Shown here: positions 1-8,030 of the stretch, piece after piece
Layout: each line of letters begins with the position of its first letter
Position numbering within the stretch: position 1 is the stretch's first letter
Assembly: GCF_007120195.1 (NCBI RefSeq)
Contig: NZ_SKOG01000008.1
Location: forward strand, 1-56,797
Reading direction: 5' to 3'
Length of the DNA: 56,797 nucleotides
Source of the DNA: Aquisalimonas sp.
GTDB taxonomy: Bacteria > Pseudomonadota > Gammaproteobacteria > Nitrococcales > Aquisalimonadaceae
Translations under genes and position numbers: made by a program
Notes under the pieces: model-generated
What the model was told of the DNA's origin: nothing
The model's database searches: none
The model's input: only the letters and a program-made list of their open reading frames with translations

Positions 1-396
1 AACAATTTGGTTCGACGACGTAGCGAAGCGGAGTCGGTCGTTGGCGCGCAGCGGCAACGACCCGCAGGGCAAGGCGCGCAGCGCCGCAGCAATCCCTCCC
101 TCTCCGCCACCTTTCCTAAGCGGGGCCGCAGGTCCCGCTTAGGAAAGGTCATGGACTCGGGGGATTCGAACCCCCGGATGAACAATTTGGTTCGACGACG
201 TAGCGAAGCGGAGTCGGTCGTTGGCGCGCAGCGGCAACGACCCGCAGGGCAAGGCGCGCAGCGCCGCAGCAATCCCTCCCTCTCCGCCACCTTTCCTGAG
301 CGGGGCCGCAGGTCCCGCTCAGGAAAGGTCATGGTCCGGGGGATTCGAACCCCCGGATGAACAATTTGGTTCGACGACGTAGCGAAGCGGAGTCGG
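1..396 (+). repeat. Tandem ~180-bp repeat with tRNA-Ser 3' tail and hairpin
   Basis: Two full units (1-180 and 181-359) and a truncated third (360 to about 396) are nearly identical; units 1 and 2 start with the same bases exactly 180 bp apart. Each unit holds a GC-rich segment, then a stretch identical to the 3' end of the tRNA-Ser gene at 56.2 kb including CCA, then a long inverted repeat (about 107-154 and 287-334), then a short palindrome resembling a tRNA T-arm on the minus strand. No complete tRNA is present here. The same unit recurs after the real tRNA-Ser at 56318-56500. An open frame runs through the units but is a by-product of the repeat. Confidence 0.85.
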
Positions 397-552
397 TGGC
401 TTCCTTAGCGCACTGGTGCCGCCGCCCCGCCCGGTGCCGTAACTATTCTACTGCGTGTGTAGCCACGCACTGTTTGCGTGACATCACCTGGATGGCCCCA
501 CGGGCACACCCGGGTCCCAGGGAGCAGGCCTGCAATCGGGGGATTAGCCGAA
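397..552. other. Intergenic stretch between repeats and DUF882 gene
   Basis: After the truncated third repeat unit the sequence is unique. A GGGGGA ribosome-binding site at about 537-542 serves the ATG at 553. No further feature is recognised. Confidence 0.4.
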
Positions 553-1110
553 ATGTGCAGCGAATCGGGAGGCCGCCAACTCAGCCGTCGTCGAATCATT
601 GCTGCCTCCGCCTGGGCCCTTGCCGGTGCGATCTCGCCAAGTGCAATGATGGCGTTCGCCGCAAGCCGCCAGCGCAGCCTGCGCCTTCACAATTTGCACA
701 CCGGGGAGGCCCTGTCTGTCACCTACTGGGAAGATGGCAACTACCTCCCGGACGCCGTGGGGGAGATCAGCTACCTCCTGCGGGACCACCGCACCGATGC
801 TGTTCACCCGATCGACACGGAGCTGTTGGATACGTTGAACGCGCTGCAGTCCAGCCTCGGTTTTGACGCTCGCTATGAGGTTATCTCCGGTTATCGCTCA
901 CCGGCGACCAATGAGATGCTGCGTCGCAAGGGCCGGGCCGTAGCCAAGCGGAGCATGCACATGGAAGGCAAGGCAGTCGATGTCAGAGTGCCTGGCCAGC
1001 CGCTGGAGCGGGTGCGACAGGCAGCGATGGCTCTACGTGCTGGCGGCGTCGGTCATTATGAGAACTCCGGTTTTCTCCACGTTGATGTCGGGCGGGTCCG
1101 CTCCTGGTAG
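553..1110 (+). CDS. Tat-exported DUF882 / YcbK-type M15 peptidase-like protein
   Basis: This 185-residue protein belongs to the DUF882 (YcbK) branch of the M15 peptidase fold, which acts on or binds peptidoglycan in the periplasm. ATG 553 follows GGGGGA by about ten bases and is preferred to an upstream in-frame ATG at 478. The N-terminus carries an SRRRII twin-arginine motif before a hydrophobic stretch, so Tat export is likely, as known for E. coli YcbK. The expected zinc-site signatures are visible: SMHMEGKAVDV in the middle and HVDVG near the C-terminus, with GYRSP between. Enzymatic specificity (L,D- or D,D-) cannot be told. It stands alone, convergent with rtcB. Confidence 0.85.
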   Translation: MCSESGGRQLSRRRIIAASAWALAGAISPSAMMAFAASRQRSLRLHNLHTGEALSVTYWEDGNYLPDAVGEISYLLRDHRTDAVHPIDTELLDTLNALQSSLGFDARYEVISGYRSPATNEMLRRKGRAVAKRSMHMEGKAVDVRVPGQPLERVRQAAMALRAGGVGHYENSGFLHVDVGRVRSW

Positions 1111-1177
1111 CCGACGCCCCGCCGCAAAACGCCGCGCCGCGAGCAGACACAGGACGGGCAGGGGCGAAGCCAGGGGA

Positions 1178-2374
1178 TCAACCCTTGACGCACACGATTT
1201 GCCGCAGCTCGTGCAGGCTTTCCACCAGATCCGACTGATTGGCCATGACCTGGTTGATGTCCTTGTACGCCCCGGGGGATTCATCCAGTACGCTGCGGTC
1301 CTTGCGGCACTCGACATGGCGCGTCTGTGCCCTGAATTCCGCCAGGCTGATGCGCTCTTTGGCCTGACGCCGGCTCATCGCACGCCCGGCGCCGTGCGCG
1401 CAGGAGTCGAAGGCGTCCGCGCTGCCAAGGCCGCGCACGATGTACGAGCGCGCTCCCATGCTGCCGGGGATGATGCCGAGATCGTCCCGGCCAGCGCGGA
1501 TCGCTCCCTTGCGCGTGACCCAGACGGTCTTGCCGTAATGGGTTTCCCGGGCGATGTAGTTGTGATGACAGTCGATGACCTCATCGGTGACCTCGAATGT
1601 TGGTAATACCCGGCCCAGGGCGCCCAGAATGTTGCCCAGCATCACCTGGCGGTTCGTGTGGGCATAGTGCTGTGCCCACTCGACGGCCGCGACGTAGTCG
1701 TCGAACCAGCGTGTGCCTTCGCGCAGATAGGCGAGGTCGCGATCAGGCAGGTTGATGTTGTGAACGCGCATATCATCCCGGGCGAGTTCGATGAAATAGC
1801 GCCCGATGGCATTACCGACGCCTCGGCTGCCGGAATGCAGCATCACCCATACCTGCCCGGATTCATCCAGGCACACTTCGATGAAGTGATTACCGCCGCC
1901 GAGCGTGCCCATTTGCTCGATCCACTTCCGGTCCATGTTTCGCCCCATCTCGCCGATGACAGGATGTTCGTCGAGGATCTTGCGTAACCCCGGTTGCAGC
2001 GGCCGGCAGGCTGCCATGGGGGCATCTGCCGATTGGTGGCTTGCCTGGCCCAGGGGAACCACCGACTCGATGGCCTGGCGCATCGGGCGTAGATTGTCTG
2101 GCAGGTATGAGGCTTCCAGGCTCAAGCGCGCCGCAGTCATGCCGCAGCCGATGTCCACGCCGACCGCCGCGGGGATGATGGCCTCCCGGGTCGGGATGAC
2201 GGCGCCGACAGTGGCACCCCTGCCAAGGTGCGCATCGGGCATAGCGGCCACGTGATGGTGGATGATCGGCAAGGCCGCAATGCGCCTGAGCTGCTCACGA
2301 GTTGCGTGGTCCACCTCGTCCGTGTAGACGAGTACCGGAGCCCATTCGCCTTCGAGTTGCTGTCGGATCGGCAT
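1178..2374 (-). CDS. rtcB: RNA-splicing ligase RtcB
   Basis: The 398-aa protein is a full-length RtcB, the Mn/GTP-dependent ligase that joins 2',3'-cyclic phosphate or 3'-phosphate RNA ends to 5'-OH ends in tRNA repair and splicing. Hallmarks are all present: MPDAHLGRGATVG, GVDIGCGM (metal-binding Cys), GGNHFIE, HSGSRGVGN, an HHNY segment, and CAHGAGRAMSR, whose His is the guanylylated residue in the family. No RtcA, archease or RtcR gene is adjacent. ATG 2374 lacks a clear Shine-Dalgarno, and a 39-codon ORF with a very strong one lies 52 bases upstream on the same strand, so coupled or leader-controlled expression is possible (inference). Confidence 0.95.
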   Translation of the reverse strand: MPIRQQLEGEWAPVLVYTDEVDHATREQLRRIAALPIIHHHVAAMPDAHLGRGATVGAVIPTREAIIPAAVGVDIGCGMTAARLSLEASYLPDNLRPMRQAIESVVPLGQASHQSADAPMAACRPLQPGLRKILDEHPVIGEMGRNMDRKWIEQMGTLGGGNHFIEVCLDESGQVWVMLHSGSRGVGNAIGRYFIELARDDMRVHNINLPDRDLAYLREGTRWFDDYVAAVEWAQHYAHTNRQVMLGNILGALGRVLPTFEVTDEVIDCHHNYIARETHYGKTVWVTRKGAIRAGRDDLGIIPGSMGARSYIVRGLGSADAFDSCAHGAGRAMSRRQAKERISLAEFRAQTRHVECRKDRSVLDESPGAYKDINQVMANQSDLVESLHELRQIVCVKG

Positions 2375-2426
2375 GTTTCAGCACCGAAGCGGGGCCGAGA
2401 GCACACCCGGCCCCTCGTTTTGATGT

Positions 2427-2546
2427 CTACATGGAATCGAGGAACTCCTTCCAGGGCGTGGCGAGCATCGTCTCTGTGCTGCCGTGGCCATAGGAGCGAA
2501 TGATCATAGCCGCGCGCTCCACCGCTCTGGGGTCATCACTCGCCAT
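2427..2546 (-). CDS. 39-aa small ORF upstream of rtcB
   Basis: ATG 2546 is preceded at seven bases by a perfect AGGAGGT (complement of 2554-2560) and the frame runs 39 codons to TAG at 2427-2429. The peptide begins MASDDPRAVERAAMIIRSYG and ends with WKEFLDSM. It is soluble and acidic at both ends, with no signal sequence or membrane segment. I do not recognise a family. The ribosome-binding site is stronger than that of rtcB downstream. Translation looks likely; function is unknown (leader peptide or small partner protein). Confidence 0.55.
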   Translation of the reverse strand: MASDDPRAVERAAMIIRSYGHGSTETMLATPWKEFLDSM

Positions 2547-2763
2547 GACGAATACCTCCTGTCTCCCGGTGTGGGTTGGCAGGCGGGAATGCACACTCTA
2601 TTCGTAGAGTAAGCATAGACAAGCCCCGAGCATTCGACGAACGCGCGGCGGGGTAGTGGCGCGGCTTCGCGGGGCGGCGCTGCAGGGGACCGAGGAACCG
2701 CAGCCGGGCAGGGTTGTCTTATTCAATATCTGCGAGATATGGATTAATTCGGGGGTGTACGTC

Positions 2764-3342
2764 ATGCAGCCGGTTCGGCTACTGGTGGTTGTGCTTGTAC
2801 TTGTGCTTGTTCCGGCCGTTAGCGCAGCGTCTGGTCACTCGTCCTATGGGTATTGGGGTATCGACCTGCTGGGCACGAAAATTACCGAGGGCGCCGACGC
2901 TTTTGGTGACGACTTCGACGACGAGAGCGGCGGCGTGCGCTTCTACGGTGGCTACCGTGTCAACGAATGGGTTGGTGTTGAGGCGGGTCTCCACGACCTG
3001 GGGCGTTTCCGCCAGGGTGATTTTCGTGCCAGCTATAACGCCCTGGTGATCTCCGGCATGCTGTACGCGCCGGTCTCTCGCAGCGTTGACCTGTTCGGTC
3101 GTGTTGGTGGTGGTGTTGCGCGGCTCGATGAGCGCGACGACGGCTTCTCCGTGTTCACCCGCAAGCCAATTGGCAAGGCTGGGGTTGGTGTGCAGATCCA
3201 TGTCAATCCCCATCTCCTCGTGCGCGGTGGGGTGGACGTGTACGCCCTGGAGCCCCAGGTGCGCGGCCCGGGCGGCAGTGAAGGGGAGCGCACCAGTCAG
3301 CGAATTGGTGCGGGCTATCTGGGTCTGAACTTCCTGTTCTGA
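2764..3342 (+). CDS. Outer-membrane beta-barrel protein, OmpA/OmpW-like
   Basis: A 192-residue protein with a very hydrophobic signal peptide (many V/L residues, ending VSAASG) followed by alternating aromatic/glycine beta strands and a C-terminal Phe, as in small eight-stranded outer-membrane barrels. Motifs such as GGVRFYGGYRVNEWVGVEAG and the closing YLGLNFLF are typical of the outer membrane protein beta-barrel domain. ATG 2764 follows a GGGGGT box and is preferred to an in-frame upstream start at 2656 because the signal peptide begins there. Ligand or role is unknown; it has no operon partner. Confidence 0.8.
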   Translation: MQPVRLLVVVLVLVLVPAVSAASGHSSYGYWGIDLLGTKITEGADAFGDDFDDESGGVRFYGGYRVNEWVGVEAGLHDLGRFRQGDFRASYNALVISGMLYAPVSRSVDLFGRVGGGVARLDERDDGFSVFTRKPIGKAGVGVQIHVNPHLLVRGGVDVYALEPQVRGPGGSEGERTSQRIGAGYLGLNFLF

Positions 3343-3489
3343 CTCCCCCCTACGGGGGCCCAAATGCGAAAGATGACGCAACAGACTGCGGCCGGGCGCT
3401 CGCAACGAGTTCCCGCGCCCCGTGATGGTGTGTGGGCCCTTCAACTTGACCGGCATAATCCAGGTTCGATGTATTCATTAACTCTTTAA

Positions 3490-4240
3490 CCACCGGATCC
3501 GGCCATCGTCGGTGATCGTTGGCGCGACGTGTGGCATGCCCGCACGGAAGGCAGTGGCTTCTGGCTGGAACAGTGGCTCAGCCGTCAACGCCGTGATGAC
3601 TATTGGCGTCACGGGTCGGTGAACGAGCACTATCGGTGCCCCCGCGGTCACTCTGCAGGTCGCGGCGGATCGCCCTGTTGCAATGATCGCCGTGCGGCTG
3701 TCCGACGTCGCCGTGGACGACGAGGCCACCCGGGTCACCTACGGCCTGCTGAACCTCACCCATCGGGACGGGCACGACGAGCCCAAGCCGCTGGAACTCC
3801 CCATCCGGGCGGCGCGAGACAGTGTCGACGCTATCCGCGACCCTGGCCCCCCGCGCGGGGCGCCCGCCGGTCGGACAACCCTAAACAGGCCCAGAGACTA
3901 CGGTTGGACCGTGGTGCGGGATTTGGCGGCCGATTGCTCAACCCTGGAGGTGAAGAAGGACGAGGGCGAGTTTCGCTTCGACGAGCTGCAGGTTGCCATG
4001 CAGGTGCGCACAACGGAGTGGTACAGCCACACCAGAAACGATTACGATTCGGTGCGGGGCGAGGTTGAGTGTGTTCGCGGTATGTCCCGTGGTGACTGGT
4101 CGATTTCGGTGCGTACCCGCACGGTACTGACCTCCGATTGCGACGACTTCCATCTGCGCGCGGAAATGGACGGCTACGAAGGCGACCAACGCGTGCATTC
4201 CCATAATGTGGACCGCTCCATTCCCCGGGATCTGATGTAG
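3490..4240 (+). pseudogene. Decayed CocE/NonD-family hydrolase gene
   Basis: Fragments of one serine hydrolase (peptidase S15 / CocE-NonD family) are spread over two frames. Frame A, from about 3493, reads a piece of the catalytic-domain region including EGSGFWLEQWLSRQRRDDYW and WRHGSVNEHY. Near 3635 the frame changes, and the C-terminal beta-sandwich begins (GAPAVTLQVAADRPVA, then TRVTYGLLNLTHR), ending RGDWSISVRTRTVLTSD and RSIPRDLM. A real family member is about 600-700 residues; here the N-terminal half and two internal segments are missing. The fragment order is collinear with the family, so this is in-place decay rather than a functional short gene. Confidence 0.8.
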
Positions 4241-4484
4241 CAGACGGGGACTTTGAGCCGTTTGACCGGGGGAACCGCTTGGGCACGGGGCTGCTGCATT
4301 GGACAACATAAGCCTCAAGACGCCAGTATGCACTGGATTAAGTTCTGAGCAGTGCCTTGCGATTGAGACGGACGTGTTTCCGCGCTTCGTTGCAGGCTGA
4401 ACCGCTTGCAGGGGGTGCGAGTGACGTCACTCAGATTTGCGCGGTGGTCCGTGTCGCCAGACCGAGGTCGCCCTCGACGGAGTC
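4241..4484. other. Intergenic region before the papain-like gene
   Basis: About 240 bases follow the hydrolase remnant. No convincing promoter, terminator or RNA gene is seen. A GGAG at 4479-4482 serves the next gene. Confidence 0.35.
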
Positions 4485-4487
4485 ATG

Positions 4488-6479
4488 ATGACAGACGATA
4501 GCGCCGAACAGCAGGCCCGTCTGGAGCGATTCGCCCAGCGCCTCGATGACGCCTGTGAGCGGCTGGCGCAGGTCCAGTCCTTTGCCAAATTCACCCAGAG
4601 TGCAGGTGCATTGGAGGCGGCCCGACGCTTGATGGCGGTGCCGGGGGGCGTAGAGGTGGTCTACCGCCGTATCTGTGCGCTCGAGGCGGCCGGCATATTC
4701 ATGGGCAGCGACTGGGAGTTCCCGGAAAAGCTCCAGCCCGTTATGGCTGCTAACACGCTCAAGTTGAGCAACGATCACACCCTGATCCTGGAATGTCTCA
4801 GCGAACTGCGTCTGGTGGCGGTGGCGCGAGGGGAATTGGCATCGGCGACCCTCTCACCCGACGATGCCCGGCAGTTTCTCGCCCGGGTGCTGGCGCTCAA
4901 CCTGCGACTGGTCTTTGGCCAGATGGATGAGTCCGAGCGTATTCGCCTGGGCCGGAACGCCGAGCTTGTGTATCAGCACCAGCGGTTCGTGGCAGAGCAG
5001 GTCGGTTTCGGCGAAGTGGTCGAGGAGCTGATCAGCGAAATCTGGCGCATCCTTGCGCAGCGGCCGATCGAGTTGGGCCATGTCCACCAAATGATCAATA
5101 GCGTTGCCGGCTACCTCAACAGCGGCGAACCGGGGGTGCCCGCGGCGAGCGCGCGCGGTGCCGAAAGGCTGATCAGTGCGCTTTACGGGCCGACCCGCGG
5201 CTGCCAGGAGGATCCGGGGCTCGATGTCTTTCGCGACCGCCTGGCCGGCATGGACGAAGCGGCGTTGCGCAATGAAGCCCTTGGTTTTGGGCGGGCCATG
5301 CATGACACCGGGCTGGTCTCCCCTTACCACCCGGTGTTTCTGCACTATGTGCTCGACCATGCGCCGGACCTGGTGTCGTCCACCCTGGGTTTGAGCAGCA
5401 CAGGGGTTGATGGGCTCACCTGTTACAGCGAGCTTGTCCACAAGCTGATCCGCGAGGCACTGTGGCCCGAGACGGCACAGGCGGTGTACGGGCTGGCCGG
5501 GTTGCTTGAGCGCGGTGTGCTCTACAGTGGTCCGGTGCCGGCCGCTTTGTGGCGGCAGATCCACCTTCAGCTCTCGCCGGAAGCGGAACGGCTGCTCGGC
5601 GTACAGGACGACAATGCCCGCTCGGCGGCATGGGCACGCCTGCTCGCCGGGGTGATCAATGTGCTCGGCTGTCCGCGGGGTATTGGTCAGGGCAACAATC
5701 CCACCTGCCAGTCCGCGCGGGCGCTGTCCATGTGGTCGAGCAACGACCCGGATTACCTGCTGCAGGTCGTGGCCTGGGCCACGCGCGATAATGATGTAAG
5801 CGCGCACTTCGAGGGCAAAGCGCTCTCGTCGGCGGCGCTCACGGCGCATATGCCACCGGCCCCGTTATATGATGTTGATCCCGTTTCGGCAGTGACTGTG
5901 CCGCACCTCGATGCCCTGTATATGGAGATGGGGCGGCTTTGCGCGTTTCGCAGCGAGGACCCACACAAATGGGTGAATCCAGAGTTCCATGGGTGGTGGG
6001 TGGGGCGTGGATTCGCCATCGTGGTCGATGTGGCGACTGGAGCTGTGGTCAATTTCGCGCGCTTTATACGCCGTTTCTACGCCTGCTACCATCCGTTGTA
6101 CAATGGCAAGAACCCGGTGATCCATTCCCAACCCGCCGGCATTGCCGTCACGGACTCAACCGCAAAGTTCGTGGGCTGGCATGCCATTGCCATCGAGCGC
6201 GTCGGTTATGATCCCGACGGCGAGATGCGTGTGTATTTTTTCAACCCCAACAACGACAGCACTCAGGATTGGGGGAACGGGGTGGAGGTGTCCACAGAAG
6301 GGGCGGGCGAACGGCACGGGGAGTCGTCGTTGCCATTCGAGCAGTTCCTCTCGCGGCTGTATATCTTCCACTTCGACCCGCGGGATGAAGCCGTGGATGC
6401 CACGATTCCCGAGGGCGCGGTTGAGAGAATTGCCGACATGGCCAAGAATAGCTGGGCGGCCGGCCGCCAGTTCAGCTGA
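4488..6479 (+). CDS. Large protein with C-terminal papain-fold-like (Cys-His-Asn) domain
   Basis: I do not recognise a named family for this 663/664-residue soluble protein. The first ~390 residues are leucine/alanine-rich and largely helical. In the last third, the pattern NNPTCQSARALSMWS (Cys407), KFVGWHAIAIERV (His565) and YFFNPNND (Asn586) looks like the Cys, His and Asn of a papain/transglutaminase-type site; spacing and order fit. No signal peptide or membrane segment is visible. The start could be ATG 4485 or 4488; GGAG at 4479-4482 fits 4488 better. It converges on the ATP-grasp gene with a 47-base gap, and a second papain-fold protein (BtrH-like) lies in that cluster. Protease, amidase or acyltransferase activity is inference. 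Confidence 0.7.
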   Translation: MTDDSAEQQARLERFAQRLDDACERLAQVQSFAKFTQSAGALEAARRLMAVPGGVEVVYRRICALEAAGIFMGSDWEFPEKLQPVMAANTLKLSNDHTLILECLSELRLVAVARGELASATLSPDDARQFLARVLALNLRLVFGQMDESERIRLGRNAELVYQHQRFVAEQVGFGEVVEELISEIWRILAQRPIELGHVHQMINSVAGYLNSGEPGVPAASARGAERLISALYGPTRGCQEDPGLDVFRDRLAGMDEAALRNEALGFGRAMHDTGLVSPYHPVFLHYVLDHAPDLVSSTLGLSSTGVDGLTCYSELVHKLIREALWPETAQAVYGLAGLLERGVLYSGPVPAALWRQIHLQLSPEAERLLGVQDDNARSAAWARLLAGVINVLGCPRGIGQGNNPTCQSARALSMWSSNDPDYLLQVVAWATRDNDVSAHFEGKALSSAALTAHMPPAPLYDVDPVSAVTVPHLDALYMEMGRLCAFRSEDPHKWVNPEFHGWWVGRGFAIVVDVATGAVVNFARFIRRFYACYHPLYNGKNPVIHSQPAGIAVTDSTAKFVGWHAIAIERVGYDPDGEMRVYFFNPNNDSTQDWGNGVEVSTEGAGERHGESSLPFEQFLSRLYIFHFDPRDEAVDATIPEGAVERIADMAKNSWAAGRQFS

Positions 6480-6526
6480 CGGCCGCCGGGCCCTCGGAGA
6501 TACGCGAACGAAGCGTTGCCGCGGCG

Positions 6527-7753
6527 TTACACGTAGAAATCCAGCTCCTCTTGGTGCTTCAGCAGATCCCGCAGTTTGTGCGGGTTGTCACCAAAGAAGT
6601 AAATCAGACCCCAGTGGGTGCCGAAGGCGGTGCGCTTGGTCACCGTCTCCTCCAATGGAGGCGTGAGTTCGTGGTACTCGAAGTACTCGTGGTTCTCGGT
6701 CTCCTCCGGAATCTCTAACTTGCTGACCACACGGCGGCGCGGGTAGACGCCGAAGCAGCCCGCATGGCCCTTGGCATCCAACACCGGGCGGGGGAAGAAC
6801 GCCTCGATCTCTTCTTCCGTGGTCTTCGGATCGAATGCCAGTACCATGCCCTGATAGGCGTTAAAGCCGTACGCGCGCTCCAACAGCTCGAAGACCTTGA
6901 AGCCCGGCGGCCGATACGCGACCTCGCCGAAGTACATGGTGCCGTCGCTGGTCACGAAGTACTCCGGGTGGATGAACCCGAATTCGATGTCGAAGGTCTT
7001 GATGAGTTTCTCGATTTCTTTGGTGATCAGGTTGCGCCAGCTTTCCAACTCCGGCGTCGCTGGCACGAATACCGAATAACCCAGCGTGACGTACTCGGAA
7101 ATATTCAGGAAGCGGATCTTGCCATTCTGGATCCAGGCCTCAACGGCGAATTCCCAGCCGTCCAGGTGGCTTTCCATCAGCACCGGAAACTCTTCTTCCG
7201 GAATCGTGTCGATATCTTCCGGCTTGCGAATCACCCGGTGCCCGAGGCAGCCGGCCTTGTCGAACGCCTTGAGGTGAATCGGGTCATCCGGGTCACCGTC
7301 GAGCTTGAGCAGGGTCTGGTTGACGCGCTTGAGGAAGCGGATCACGTCCTGGCGGTCATGGGCTTCCTCGAAAATGCCCACGCGGATGCCGCCGAGCTGG
7401 GCGCGGCGCTTCATCAGGGCCTTGTCCCGGAAGAGAACGGCCTGGCCGTGCAGCCGCGGGTTGCCCATGAGCACGGCGTTTACGGCGCCCGCCCATTCCA
7501 CTGTCTCCTCGAATAGTGGGATAGCGACATCCACACCCTCGTCCCGCAGCCGCTCGGCGATCTCCATGGAACGGTCGTTGAGGCGCTCGAAATCCCATGG
7601 AATAAACGGGATGTTGTGCTCTTTGGCATAGTCCGCGGCCCATTCAGGGGCGACGATGACGTAGCGCCGGTCGAAACGCTCCAGGGCATCGATGCAGCTG
7701 ATGCTCCAACCGAGGATGGCAATGTAGCCTTTGTTCGGATCTTTCTCAGTCAT
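6527..7753 (-). CDS. ATP-grasp ligase-like protein
   Basis: A 408-residue protein of ATP-grasp type. It has an N-terminal Rossmann-like part (GYIAILGWSISCIDALERF), a central segment rich in Glu with EFPVLMESHLDGWEFAVEAW, and a C-terminal catalytic portion (IEFGFIHPEYFVTSDGTMYFGEVAYRPPG) where the Mg/ATP-binding Glu residues usually sit. ATP-grasp enzymes activate a carboxylate or bicarbonate as acyl phosphate and join it to an amine or thiol; the substrate here is unknown. A GGAGAAG box precedes ATG 7753. It is the last gene of a minus-strand set with the carbonic anhydrase-like and BtrH-like genes, although 277 bases separate it from the former. Confidence 0.8.
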   Translation of the reverse strand: MTEKDPNKGYIAILGWSISCIDALERFDRRYVIVAPEWAADYAKEHNIPFIPWDFERLNDRSMEIAERLRDEGVDVAIPLFEETVEWAGAVNAVLMGNPRLHGQAVLFRDKALMKRRAQLGGIRVGIFEEAHDRQDVIRFLKRVNQTLLKLDGDPDDPIHLKAFDKAGCLGHRVIRKPEDIDTIPEEEFPVLMESHLDGWEFAVEAWIQNGKIRFLNISEYVTLGYSVFVPATPELESWRNLITKEIEKLIKTFDIEFGFIHPEYFVTSDGTMYFGEVAYRPPGFKVFELLERAYGFNAYQGMVLAFDPKTTEEEIEAFFPRPVLDAKGHAGCFGVYPRRRVVSKLEIPEETENHEYFEYHELTPPLEETVTKRTAFGTHWGLIYFFGDNPHKLRDLLKHQEELDFYV

Positions 7754-8030
7754 TGGCGAATCTTCTCCAATAGGGGTGGGATGGGCGGGCGTCGTTGCAT
7801 GCCCGCGCTACGAGCGCACCGGTAACGGGGGAGACAGTTCAAGTGCGAAGGCGGTGCGGCCTGGTGCCCTGCTGTCGGGACGTGCCGACAAACCTGTCGC
7901 CCCGTTGTCATTGTTGGTACAAATATTACGCACTTATTGGTCAGGTTAACACGTCGGCGACGCCGATTTTGGTTGCCATACTGGCATACGACCGCCTTGG
8001 CGTATATGACGGGCGTGCGAGTGCGCAATG
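7754..8030. other. Gap inside the BtrH/carbonic anhydrase/ATP-grasp set
   Basis: This stretch separates the carbonic anhydrase-like gene from the ATP-grasp gene. An AT-richer patch at about 7915-7945 contains, on the minus strand, TAATAT with a TTAACC upstream, a possible weak promoter for the ATP-grasp gene. A 92-codon minus-strand frame starting at TTG 8028 fills the gap and ends in a 4-base overlap with the ATP-grasp ATG, but its composition is not convincing. Confidence 0.35.

Noticed and set aside
7-360. 117-codon plus-strand ORF of repeated VRRRSEAESVVGAQRQRP units
   Set aside because: It is the translation of the tandem DNA repeat, has no ribosome-binding site, and reads through the tRNA-tail sequence.
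3345-3358. CCCCC/GGGGG hairpin after the outer-membrane protein gene as terminator
   Set aside because: Stem of only five pairs and no T-run.
7750-8028. 92-codon minus-strand ORF filling the gap before the ATP-grasp gene, with five Cys and a 4-base overlap with the ATP-grasp ATG
   Set aside because: It begins at TTG without a ribosome-binding site and its composition (Arg/Pro-rich, no domain) looks random; kept only as a note because a precursor peptide would be expected somewhere if the cluster made a peptide product.
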